DNA of 6,467 bases from an uncultured Erysipelotrichaceae bacterium (GCA_947573745.1 CANPGX010000058.1:1-6467); one strand, 5' to 3'. Numbered from the stretch's first letter, positions 1-5,919 are shown. Program-made: numbers and translations. The notes: generated by a model from the letters alone, not told the origin.

Positions 1-87
1 GAACTTATGAATGATAAAGATTATCATTCTGAAGAAAAATTGACAACCATTCCTGTTTCTCTTGTCAAACGAGAAAGTTCACGATAA
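1..87 (+). CDS. C-terminal end of a probable LacI-family transcriptional regulator (5' truncated by window)
   Basis: Frame 1 is open from the first base to a TAA at 85-87 and gives 28 residues ending in IPVSLVKRESSR. That ending resembles the last strand of LacI/GalR-type regulators, where a hydrophobic residue and Pro are followed by x-x-L-V-x-R-E-S near the C-terminus. This part belongs to the sugar-binding (periplasmic-binding-protein-like) domain; the DNA-binding HTH would lie upstream, outside the window. The gene converges on psd and is followed within 6 nt by a hairpin terminator. The call rests on a short tail motif only, so the family is probable and the effector unknown. Confidence 0.6.
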   Translation, partial: ELMNDKDYHSEEKLTTIPVSLVKRESSR

Positions 88-92
88 AAATT

Positions 93-137
93 AAAAGCAC
101 TATAATAAAGTGATTTAAAATATTATAGCGCTTTTTT
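93..137. terminator. Bidirectional intrinsic terminator shared by the LacI-like gene and psd
   Basis: Arms 93-107 and 121-135 form a 15-bp stem with a 13-nt loop. On the plus strand the arm is followed by a T run (132-137), and there is one A/C mismatch at 99/129. Read on the minus strand the same position becomes a G-U wobble, so the stem is fully paired in the psd transcript, with a T-rich tail on that side too. The psd stop codon (123-125) lies inside the stem. Confidence 0.8.
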
Positions 138-974
138 ATTTCCAATTTTTTCTCCTAATTTTACTTTTGTTTCAAATCCATGATCTGTATTTTGAATAAT
201 CTCTTCATCAAATTCAACTTGGTTCTTCTTCACCAATAAAACAATGGTTGAGCCACCAAACTCAAAATGTCCTTTTTCTTCACCACGAACAAAGTGATAT
301 TCTTGATGACGGTTAGCAATTTTTCCAACGAGCATAGCTCCAACTTCCACATAGATAACCTCATCAAAATGATCAGTATAACACACCGTATATTCACGGC
401 TATTTTCTTTAAAAATATTTACTTTCTCAATAGCGATAGGTTGAACTGTATGTAACTTACCAGGGATAAATATATTCTTACTTTTCCTTCCATCATCAAT
501 GTAACAATATCGGTGATAATCATCAACAGACAATCTAAAAATAAGACAATAACCTCCCTGATATTTTTGAGCTAAAATATCACTTTTTAATAGCGACGCT
601 ACAGAATACATAGATCCTTTAATATGAAATAAAGATTTTTCATCTATTTTATAAATAGATAACTTTGCATCACAAGGGCTTATAAAATGATCGTTTCGCA
701 TATCAACCGACCTTGTAGACATTTTAATATGTCTTGTAAAAAAATCATTAAAACTCTTATACTCCACTTTGGGATAATCTTCCATATCTATATTATTCTT
801 TTTTATAAACCATGGAATAAGTTTACATGATAATGACGTACTTAAAAAACAACCAGCTAATTTAGAAACAACTGGTTTTATTAAGATAGACAAAATCATT
901 CTTCCAAAAAAATTTTGATAAATAAAACGAAGTAACCCATGGGGTGTTTCTTTTTCTACTTTTACTCTTACCAT
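123..974 (-). CDS. psd: Phosphatidylserine decarboxylase proenzyme
   Basis: This 283-residue protein decarboxylates phosphatidylserine to phosphatidylethanolamine at the cytoplasmic membrane. It is a pyruvoyl enzyme made by self-cleavage. The cleavage motif GGST is at residues 240-243, so Ser242 should become the pyruvoyl group of a short alpha chain (242-283) and residues 1-241 the beta chain. The other expected catalytic residues are visible: Asp102 in SPCDAKL and His154 in DDYHRYCYID. Residues about 20-50 are hydrophobic and probably membrane-associated. Length is normal for the family. The HRYC form, in place of the E. coli-like HRFH, appears from memory to be common in clostridial relatives. 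The ATG follows the pssA stop by one nucleotide and has no clear Shine-Dalgarno sequence, which suggests translational coupling to pssA. Confidence 0.95.
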   Translation of the reverse strand: MVRVKVEKETPHGLLRFIYQNFFGRMILSILIKPVVSKLAGCFLSTSLSCKLIPWFIKKNNIDMEDYPKVEYKSFNDFFTRHIKMSTRSVDMRNDHFISPCDAKLSIYKIDEKSLFHIKGSMYSVASLLKSDILAQKYQGGYCLIFRLSVDDYHRYCYIDDGRKSKNIFIPGKLHTVQPIAIEKVNIFKENSREYTVCYTDHFDEVIYVEVGAMLVGKIANRHQEYHFVRGEEKGHFEFGGSTIVLLVKKNQVEFDEEIIQNTDHGFETKVKLGEKIGNKKAL

Positions 975-975
975 T

Positions 976-1590
976 TTATTTTACCACTAAAAGTAATAAA
1001 AACTCTATAATTCCAATGCCTAATAACACCATGAGTCCTCGGTTACCAGGCTTTGTAATCTTAATTTTAGAAACAAACAGAATAGCTATACTTAACATAA
1101 ATAAACTTAAAGCCAATAAAAATTGTGTTTTGAAAAATATTCTACTCATGTATATCAATGGATATAACATAGCTATTGAAGTAACAGGAAGACCCTCATA
1201 AAATTTTCTTTTTTCATCTGTCTGACTTTGACGTTCTTCTTCCATAACATTAAAATAAGCTAATCGAATCAACGCCGCCAACACATAAATGATGAGAATC
1301 GTACATTGGTAAACTTGTGTTGCTCCTAGACTATAAGAAATAAGAGCAGGAAAAAATCCAAAACAAATCAAATCACAAAGTGAATCTATTTGGATGCCAA
1401 ATTTCTTTTCTGGAGTTGTTCTTATTCTCTTACGGGCAATAAATCCATCAAACATATCACAAAAGCCACAAAACATACAACAAAAAACAGCTGAACATGG
1501 ATGTCCTTCCAACGCTAAAAAAGTACCAACGACCCCTGAAATTAAACCAACATATGTAAGAATGACAGTATAATTATAAAAACCAATCAT
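976..1590 (-). CDS. pssA: CDP-diacylglycerol-serine O-phosphatidyltransferase (phosphatidylserine synthase)
   Basis: This 204-residue integral membrane enzyme joins CDP-diacylglycerol and L-serine to give phosphatidylserine, the substrate of the downstream psd product. The CDP-alcohol phosphatidyltransferase signature is complete: Asp45, Asp48-Gly49, Ala52-Arg53, Gly65, Asp69 and Asp73. The spacing between Arg53 and Gly65 is three residues longer than in the Bacillus-type enzyme (the KRIRTTPEKKF segment), a form I associate with clostridial PssA. Hydrophobic segments near 8-27, 74-95, 97-117, 134-150, 155-175 and 185-203 fit a six-helix membrane protein. The ATG has a GAGGGA-like ribosome site 6 nt upstream (1597-1604). 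It is the first gene of the pssA-psd operon, behind an extended -10 promoter. Confidence 0.94.
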   Translation of the reverse strand: MIGFYNYTVILTYVGLISGVVGTFLALEGHPCSAVFCCMFCGFCDMFDGFIARKRIRTTPEKKFGIQIDSLCDLICFGFFPALISYSLGATQVYQCTILIIYVLAALIRLAYFNVMEEERQSQTDEKRKFYEGLPVTSIAMLYPLIYMSRIFFKTQFLLALSLFMLSIAILFVSKIKITKPGNRGLMVLLGIGIIEFLLLLVVK

Positions 1591-1631
1591 CTTAGTCCCT
1601 CTCTTTATAAGACAAAATTACTTTTTTTCTT

Positions 1632-1640
1632 ATTATAACA
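1632..1640 (-). promoter_or_regulatory. Extended -10 promoter of pssA-psd
   Basis: On the minus strand the bases read TGTTATAAT, a perfect extended -10 (TGn plus TATAAT), 41 nt upstream of the pssA start codon. No good -35 is present at the usual spacing, which is common for extended -10 promoters. It lies between the terminator of the upstream operon and pssA, so the phospholipid genes appear to be an independent unit. Confidence 0.7.
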
Positions 1641-1673
1641 CAATTATATTGTTAAATACACCGCTATTATTTT

Positions 1674-1703
1674 AAAAAAGCTACTTTCTCATGAAAGTAG
1701 CTT
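1674..1703 (-). terminator. Intrinsic terminator of the Gfo/Idh/MocA operon
   Basis: Arms 1678-1688 and 1693-1703 pair perfectly over 11 bp around a 4-nt TCAT loop. On the minus strand the hairpin is followed by a run of T residues. It lies 7 nt past the stop codon of the oxidoreductase gene ending at 1711, and upstream of the pssA promoter. Confidence 0.9.
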
Positions 1704-1710
1704 GCTTGTT

Positions 1711-2694
1711 TTACCCAAAGATAATTCCTGCATCTTTAATAGCTGCATCTGCAACAGCCATAACCTTTAATGAATGATCCATTCTCTTTAAACAGCTATC
1801 CATATCTTTCTCATTGTAGATACGTGTAAATTCTGCCAATTCATAATAAAGACGTTCACTTCCACTGACTGTCATAAAGTTGAATGCCTCAGGCTTTTCA
1901 CTGTTTTGTCCAGCTTCAAAAGAATCTATAACATTTGCTGGAGAATCAGAATGAATAAAGCCCTTATCTCCTTGAATATTAATACAAACAGGCGCTTTAC
2001 AATCTTTAGCCTGAACAGCAACAGCTTTAAATGTTGGATATTCTAATACTAAAATTCCTGAAGTATCAATACCTTTTTCTATATTTGGATAGTAATGAAC
2101 AGCTGTTGGCTCACCAAACAATCCAACAATAAAGTGGATATTGTAAATACCTAGATCCATTAAAGCCCCACCAGATTTTTTTGGATCGAAGACTGGTAGC
2201 GTAACACCTGCTTTAAATTGATCATATCGTCTTGAATATTGTGAATAATTCAATTGAACAATTTTTACATCGCCTAAATCCCCAATGCGTTCTTTGATAG
2301 CAGCATAATTAGGATTATACTGTGTTGTGATGGCTTCAAATAAATATAAACCTTTTTCTTTGGCCACACGAGCTAACTCTTTGGATTCTTCTACTGTTGA
2401 TGTCATAGGTTTTTCAATAATAACATGCTTTCCTTTATTGAGTGCCTTTAATGTAAATGCATAATGTAAATGATTTGGAACGGCACAATAAATAACATCG
2501 ATATCATTGTTTTCTAGCATCTGATCATAATCAAAATATTTTTTAGCAATAGGTTTAATTTTTGCTAATTCATCCATTTTTTCAGATTCAGCTTCTGTTG
2601 CACAAATAGCTTCAATGACCATATCTTCAATCTTAGCTGCTCCAGCTAAGAATCCTGGAACAATTGTTCCAGCTCCAACAATTCCAACTCTCAT
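1711..2694 (-). CDS. Gfo/Idh/MocA-family oxidoreductase, dihydrodiol dehydrogenase/GFOR-like
   Basis: This 327-residue, probably cytoplasmic NAD(P)-dependent oxidoreductase acts on an unknown sugar, polyol or sugar derivative. The N-terminal Rossmann domain (about 1-120) opens with GIVGAGTIVPG, with the dinucleotide-binding glycines at 7 and 9. EKP at 94-96 carries the conserved active-site Lys95. The C-terminal alpha/beta domain contains GGALMDLGIYNIH (175-187), with Asp180 and Tyr184. Tyr, not His, at this place is the pattern of glucose-fructose oxidoreductase and dimeric dihydrodiol dehydrogenase relatives. There is no signal peptide, unlike Zymomonas GFOR. Length is typical. The ATG is preceded by AGGAGGA (2701-2707) with 6-nt spacing, directly after the stop of the upstream oxidoreductase gene, so the two are co-transcribed. 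It is the last gene before the terminator. Family call is firm; substrate is open. Confidence 0.88.
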   Translation of the reverse strand: MRVGIVGAGTIVPGFLAGAAKIEDMVIEAICATEAESEKMDELAKIKPIAKKYFDYDQMLENNDIDVIYCAVPNHLHYAFTLKALNKGKHVIIEKPMTSTVEESKELARVAKEKGLYLFEAITTQYNPNYAAIKERIGDLGDVKIVQLNYSQYSRRYDQFKAGVTLPVFDPKKSGGALMDLGIYNIHFIVGLFGEPTAVHYYPNIEKGIDTSGILVLEYPTFKAVAVQAKDCKAPVCINIQGDKGFIHSDSPANVIDSFEAGQNSEKPEAFNFMTVSGSERLYYELAEFTRIYNEKDMDSCLKRMDHSLKVMAVADAAIKDAGIIFG

Positions 2695-2708
2695 GAATAT
2701 TCCTCCTT

Positions 2709-3737
2709 TTATTCTTTTGCAGCTTTAGCCACTTTTGTAGCCTCTTCGATGATCTTAAGTACTTCAATAACTTCTTCATCTTTAACTACTTTTTCTACTT
2801 TATCCATACCCAAGGTCATCATATCATGAATATTATCATAGATTGCTCCATAATCTCCTACTTCTACTGGAACTTTCATTGTGATGTCTTTTCCTTCATC
2901 GTCAATATATGACAATGTTCCCCAGAATTTTTCTGGTAATGGGTCAAAAGAAATTTCTACAGGTCCTGCTTTCTTTGCCTGAGCAGATTGGTGACCTAAA
3001 GGTGGCATTAAAAAGCTTCCTTTTGTTCCATGAACAATAAAACGTGGATAATCTAATTTAACAAGCATACTTGTCTTAACAATAGCCTTACTTTTTCCAT
3101 AAAAGAAATCGATATCATAATAATCGTCACTCTTTCCTATATGGCAAACACTACGGCAATCATAAGCATATCTTTTTGCCTTTCCAAACATATAAATGAC
3201 TTGATCGATTGGATGTACCCCTAGACCGTAAAGCAATCCGAATCCTTCATGATCATACCCAGGTCTAAAATAATCATAATGCGATTCAAATTCAACAACA
3301 TCTCCTAAAACACCACTATCTATAACTTTTTTAACTGTTTTCATATCGGCATCAAAACGACGATTTTGATTTGCCATAGCGATCAAGCCTTTAGATTTTG
3401 CAAAATCAAAAACTTTTTTTGCTTCTTCGCTTGTCATAGCAAATGGCTTTTCACACAAAACATGTTTACCATGCTCTAAAGCCATCATTGTATAAGGGAC
3501 ATGTGTATCATTAGGTGAATTAACGACAATTAAATCTACATCTTTATCATTCATAACTTCATCTAAATCTGTTGTAAATTTAATATGTGGATACCAACTT
3601 TCTCTTTCTTCATCTCCTAAGCGGTCTTCTGCTCGACGATATATATATTTCACCTCAATATAATCACGTCTTTCAACATAAGGTAAATGATAACGGCAAA
3701 CACTATTGCCAAAACCAATAAAAGCTACTCTTAACAT
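2709..3737 (-). CDS. Gfo/Idh/MocA-family oxidoreductase, YhhX-like
   Basis: This 342-residue predicted cytoplasmic NAD(P)-dependent oxidoreductase strongly resembles, from memory, E. coli YhhX, whose substrate I do not know. It starts MLRVAFIGFGNSVCRYHLP; the Rossmann glycines are G8 and G10. EKPF at 96-99 gives active-site Lys97. QNRRFD (124-129) begins the linker to the C-terminal domain. The segment around HYDYFRPG (153-160) and YGLGVHPIDQ (170-179), with His175, forms the substrate side, and VHGTKGSF (235-242) is also family-typical. The frame stays open for 40 more codons upstream, to an ATG at 3857. I chose the ATG at 3735-3737 because a perfect AAGGAGG lies 7 nt upstream and homology begins there. 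It is the first gene of a two-gene operon with its own sigma-A-type promoter. Confidence 0.88.
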   Translation of the reverse strand: MLRVAFIGFGNSVCRYHLPYVERRDYIEVKYIYRRAEDRLGDEERESWYPHIKFTTDLDEVMNDKDVDLIVVNSPNDTHVPYTMMALEHGKHVLCEKPFAMTSEEAKKVFDFAKSKGLIAMANQNRRFDADMKTVKKVIDSGVLGDVVEFESHYDYFRPGYDHEGFGLLYGLGVHPIDQVIYMFGKAKRYAYDCRSVCHIGKSDDYYDIDFFYGKSKAIVKTSMLVKLDYPRFIVHGTKGSFLMPPLGHQSAQAKKAGPVEISFDPLPEKFWGTLSYIDDEGKDITMKVPVEVGDYGAIYDNIHDMMTLGMDKVEKVVKDEEVIEVLKIIEEATKVAKAAKE

Positions 3738-3744
3738 TTCTAGT

Positions 3745-3751
3745 CCTCCTT
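3745..3751 (-). promoter_or_regulatory. Ribosome binding site fixing the start of the YhhX-like gene
   Basis: The minus strand reads AAGGAGG, 7 nt before the ATG at 3735-3737. It settles the start against the longer in-frame reading to 3857, which would cover the promoter and the upstream inverted repeat. Confidence 0.88.
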
Positions 3752-3765
3752 GCTTTGATATATTT

Positions 3766-3794
3766 ATCATAGCAATCTTCATTAAAATTTCCAA
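3766..3794 (-). promoter_or_regulatory. Sigma-A-type promoter of the Gfo/Idh/MocA operon
   Basis: On the minus strand, -35 TTGGAA (3789-3794) and -10 TATGAT (3766-3771) are separated by 17 bp, matching 4/6 and 5/6 of consensus. The start codon lies about 28 nt downstream of the -10. A long inverted repeat (3808-3859) lies immediately upstream of the -35, a location suited to a regulator site. Confidence 0.6.
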
Positions 3795-3807
3795 CCTTAC
3801 AAAATCT

Positions 3808-3859
3808 TTTTGGCATAGTATTTCAATAACATTTTCAATTCTGAAATATGCTGCCAAAA
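3808..3859. repeat. Long imperfect inverted repeat upstream of the Gfo operon promoter, candidate operator
   Basis: The arms 3808-3825 and 3842-3859 match at 15 of 18 positions. The outer block is TTTTGGCA/TGCCAAAA and the inner block TATTTCA/TGAAATA, separated by three mismatches, around a 16-nt spacer. No T run follows on the minus strand, so it is not a standard terminator for the regulator gene ending at 3864. It sits 14 bp upstream of the -35 of the oxidoreductase promoter and contains an ACATTTTCA word also found in the other regulatory gap. Binding by the adjacent RpiR-type protein is inference. Confidence 0.5.
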
Positions 3860-3863
3860 CAGT

Positions 3864-4643
3864 TTATTTTTTAGATAATGCTATGTTTGTATACAGCATA
3901 TCAAATAAATAGCTTAAAGAAAGCAAATAGTTTACATTATGAATAATACCTAAATTTTTTAATGAAGCAATATATAAGCGCTCATGACATATCAATTCTA
4001 ATGATTTATCTTCCATACCCGTAATAGCTACTGTCCAAATATTATTTGAACGTAAAGTATAAGCCACATCTATCATAGCTTGATTTCCACCAGTATGACT
4101 AATCACAAAAGACACATTTGTCTGTGGATCTACTCTTTTTAAATAATCCATATCGACTGCATTATAACTACTCGATAACATGCCTATCGAGTTGAGTTTA
4201 CTACACATTAATTGCGTGCAAGAAAAATTCAATCCGCTAGAATAAAAATCTATTTTTTTTGCCTTCTTCATATAGTTTAAAATACGTGTTAAAGCATTTT
4301 TATATAAAATACGTTGTGTTTCTTCAATGGTATATTGATAAATATGTGGTACTGTATCTATAATTTCGCTCAATGTTGAATGTTGATCTAAATAAATAGC
4401 TTCTGTAGACTCGTGTCTTGTCTGTTCCCATTCTCTAGCAAATCGGAGTCTGAAATCTGGATAGCCTTTTGTTTCCAATTTTTTGCACATTCGTACAACT
4501 GTTGACGGACTTGTATAAGTTGCTTTAGCTAATTGATGAGCATCCATTTCAATAACATCTTCTCCATGGCTTAAAATATACTCAACAACTGCATGTTCTT
4601 GAGGTGTAAAATACTTAAATGATTTCATCTTTTCTTGTAACAT
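3864..4643 (-). CDS. RpiR/MurR-family transcriptional regulator (HTH plus SIS domain)
   Basis: This is a 259-residue cytoplasmic DNA-binding regulator. Residues about 1-75 form the RpiR-type HTH, with FTPQEHAVVEYIL then the recognition region LAKATYTSPSTVVRMCKKL (about 38-56) and GYPDFRLRF. Residues about 120-250 resemble an SIS (sugar isomerase) fold, with the phosphosugar-loop-like SSG at about 135-137 and SHTGGN at about 182-187. RpiR-family proteins usually sense sugar phosphates and control nearby sugar genes. Three in-frame starts crowd here: GTG 4650-4652, ATG 4647-4649 and ATG 4641-4643. GAGGTG at 4650-4655 is an ideal Shine-Dalgarno 6 nt before the last of these, so I use 4643. The gene lies between the two-gene oxidoreductase operon (same strand) and a divergent SDR gene, its likely targets. 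The effector is unknown. Confidence 0.88.
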   Translation of the reverse strand: MLQEKMKSFKYFTPQEHAVVEYILSHGEDVIEMDAHQLAKATYTSPSTVVRMCKKLETKGYPDFRLRFAREWEQTRHESTEAIYLDQHSTLSEIIDTVPHIYQYTIEETQRILYKNALTRILNYMKKAKKIDFYSSGLNFSCTQLMCSKLNSIGMLSSSYNAVDMDYLKRVDPQTNVSFVISHTGGNQAMIDVAYTLRSNNIWTVAITGMEDKSLELICHERLYIASLKNLGIIHNVNYLLSLSYLFDMLYTNIALSKK

Positions 4644-4649
4644 ACTCAT

Positions 4650-4655
4650 CACCTC
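4650..4655 (-). promoter_or_regulatory. Ribosome binding site deciding the start of the RpiR-type regulator
   Basis: GAGGTG on the minus strand is complementary to the 16S rRNA 3' end and lies 6 nt from the ATG at 4641-4643. It overlaps the GTG and touches the ATG that would give longer proteins, so those starts are unlikely. Confidence 0.7.
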
Positions 4656-4668
4656 ACTTCTAATATTT

Positions 4669-4697
4669 ACTTTAGTCTAATCACGAAAAAAAGTCAA
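4669..4697 (-). promoter_or_regulatory. Sigma-A-type promoter of the RpiR-type regulator
   Basis: On the minus strand, TTGACT (-35, 4692-4697) and TAAAGT (-10, 4669-4674) are 17 bp apart, matching 5/6 and 4/6 of consensus. The regulator start codon is 25 nt downstream. The first base of the -35 is also the last base of a perfect 32-bp palindrome, so a protein bound there would interfere with or contact RNA polymerase. Confidence 0.55.
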
Positions 4698-4728
4698 AGT
4701 AAAAGAAGTCATATGACTTCTTTTACTT
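4697..4728. repeat. Perfect 32-bp palindrome between the divergent promoters, candidate operator
   Basis: Every base from 4697 to 4728 is symmetric about 4712/4713; the half site is AAGTAAAAGAAGTCAT. It could fold as a 14-bp stem with an ATAT loop. It abuts the -35 of the regulator and lies about 130 bp upstream of the SDR -10. It is upstream of both identified promoters, so it should not be in either mRNA, which favours a DNA-level operator over a terminator. A hairpin in an RNA from an unseen promoter remains possible, since T7 occurs a few bases past it on the minus strand. Confidence 0.6.
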
Positions 4729-4795
4729 ATTTTAGGAGAGTATAGTTATTTAATACATTTTCATTTTACCACGTATCTTATCTAGGATATCTTTT

Positions 4796-4831
4796 TTTAC
4801 AAATGTGAAAAACATTTTCATCTTTTGTAAA
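4796..4831. repeat. Nested inverted repeat upstream of the SDR promoter, candidate operator
   Basis: The outer arms are TTTACAAA (4796-4803) and TTTGTAAA (4824-4831). The inner arms are TGAAAA (4806-4811) and TTTTCA (4815-4820) around a 3-nt ACA centre. The inner 15-bp element resembles the TGAAA-n5-TTTCA type of operator I associate with RpiR-family regulators in Bacillota. It ends 24 bp before the extended -10 triplet of the SDR gene. Assignment to the neighbouring regulator is inference. Confidence 0.5.
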
Positions 4832-4854
4832 TAGAATACTTAACTAAAATCTTA

Positions 4855-4863
4855 TGATATAAT
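4855..4863 (+). promoter_or_regulatory. Extended -10 promoter of the SDR gene
   Basis: TGATATAAT is a perfect TGn-TATAAT extended -10, 26 nt upstream of the ATG at 4890. No convincing -35 is seen at 16-18 bp. AAGGAGG at 4878-4884, 5 nt before the ATG, is the ribosome site. Confidence 0.65.
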
Positions 4864-4889
4864 ATTTTTTAAAATAAAAGGAGGATTCT

Positions 4890-5909
4890 ATGAAAATATT
4901 AATGATTGGTGGTACTGGAACCATTTCTCTTCCTATTACTCAAGCTTTAGCTCATGACGAGAATGTTGAATGTTATGTTTTGAATCGAGGAAATAAAAAT
5001 AATCTATTACCTGATTCATGTCACTTTTTAACCGGTGACTTTAATCAAAAAGATGACATTGCTAACCTCATTAAAAACATGACTTTTGACGTTGTCTGTA
5101 ACTTTATTACTTTCACACCCGAACAAGCAAAAACTAACATCGAACTATTTTATGGCAAAACAAAACAGTTTATCTTTGTTTCTACAACTGCAACTTACAA
5201 TCATGATCTAACATGTTGTTTTGACGAAGAAGCAACTCTTGGTAATCGCTACAGTCAATATGGATTAAATAAAGCAGCCTGTGAAGAAGTTTTTCTAAAA
5301 GCATACCAAGAGAAACAATTCCCTGTAACCATTGTTCGTCCTACACAAACATATTCAAAAGATCGTATTCCTTTAAGTGTTAAAGGAAAAACATGTTGGT
5401 CTGTCATTGATCGTATGATCAAAGGAAAAGAAGTAATTATTCATGGGGATGGACAATCTGTTTGGTCGAGTACACATGCGGATGATTTTGCCAAAGGATT
5501 CCTCGGCTTAATAGGTCTAGAAAGCAGTATAGGCGAGATTTATCAAATTATGAATGATGAAACTCATACTTGGGATGATATCTATCATGAACTTGCTAGA
5601 TTATTACATGTAGAATATAAACCCGTTTATATTCCAAGCCCTCTTCTTGCTAAATCAAAAACATATGATTTACTCACATCCATCCAAGGAGATAAGCACT
5701 TCTCTGTTATCTTTGATACTTCAAAAATTAAACGTACAGTCCCCACATTCGAATGTACTATCAAAGTTAAAGAAGGATTGAAACGATATTTAGATTATAT
5801 GGATGCTCATCCTGAACTCAAAAAAGAAGATGCAGATTTTGACGCATGGTGTGACCGTGTTATCAGTGCCTATAAAAAAGCCATGCAAGATGTCGAAGAA
5901 GTCCTTTAA
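4890..5909 (+). CDS. Extended short-chain dehydrogenase, NAD-dependent epimerase/dehydratase-like
   Basis: This is a 339-residue cytoplasmic NAD(P)-binding protein. The N-terminal Rossmann fold opens with MKILMIGGTGTI, with the nucleotide-binding GGTGTI at 7-12. The expected active-site elements follow: the strand FIFVSTTATY (94-103) with Ser98-Thr99-Thr100, and the YxxxK pair Tyr124 and Lys128 in YGLNK. VRPTQTY (149-155) and WSSTHADDFAKG (192-203) are the substrate-side motifs of NDP-sugar epimerases. The C-terminal part (about 230-339) is helical and charged. The overall look is of the nucleoside-diphosphate-sugar epimerase group, but 4-epimerase, dehydratase or reductase activity cannot be told apart here. 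It is a single-gene unit with its own promoter, divergent from the RpiR-type regulator and ended by a strong terminator. The divergent arrangement suggests control by that regulator. Confidence 0.85.
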   Translation: MKILMIGGTGTISLPITQALAHDENVECYVLNRGNKNNLLPDSCHFLTGDFNQKDDIANLIKNMTFDVVCNFITFTPEQAKTNIELFYGKTKQFIFVSTTATYNHDLTCCFDEEATLGNRYSQYGLNKAACEEVFLKAYQEKQFPVTIVRPTQTYSKDRIPLSVKGKTCWSVIDRMIKGKEVIIHGDGQSVWSSTHADDFAKGFLGLIGLESSIGEIYQIMNDETHTWDDIYHELARLLHVEYKPVYIPSPLLAKSKTYDLLTSIQGDKHFSVIFDTSKIKRTVPTFECTIKVKEGLKRYLDYMDAHPELKKEDADFDAWCDRVISAYKKAMQDVEEVL

Positions 5910-5919
5910 AAACATAAAG

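Noticed and set aside
267..455. 62-codon plus-strand reading frame inside psd
   Set aside because: It is antisense to a gene with all catalytic motifs intact, has no ribosome site, and its Phe/Ile/Asn-rich product looks like a shadow frame.
944..1201. 85-codon plus-strand reading frame across the pssA/psd junction
   Set aside because: It is antisense to pssA and psd, with no promoter or Shine-Dalgarno; low-complexity shadow frame.
3808..3841. Possible catabolite-repression (cre) site in the oxidoreductase promoter region
   Set aside because: The sequence is AT-only at the core and lacks the central CG of cre elements, so it does not match well enough.
3738..3857. 40-codon N-terminal extension of the YhhX-like protein
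   Set aside because: The frame is open but has no Shine-Dalgarno, covers the promoter and inverted repeat, and lacks family resemblance; the AAGGAGG at 3745-3751 marks the real start.
3808..3859. Inverted repeat as terminator of the RpiR-type gene
   Set aside because: The minus-strand arm is followed by A-rich sequence rather than a T run, and the 16-nt loop and three central mismatches weaken it.
3706..3912. 68-codon plus-strand reading frame over the regulator/oxidoreductase gap
   Set aside because: It runs antisense across the promoter and inverted repeat and into two real genes, with no ribosome site.
4697..4728. The palindrome as an ordinary intrinsic terminator
   Set aside because: No gene ends beside it; both flanking genes diverge from it and both identified promoters lie downstream of it. 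A terminator role was kept only as a lesser alternative.
4644..4889. Riboswitch or small RNA gene in the 246-bp divergent gap
   Set aside because: No known riboswitch core was recognised; both leaders are short and the symmetry is better explained by DNA operators.
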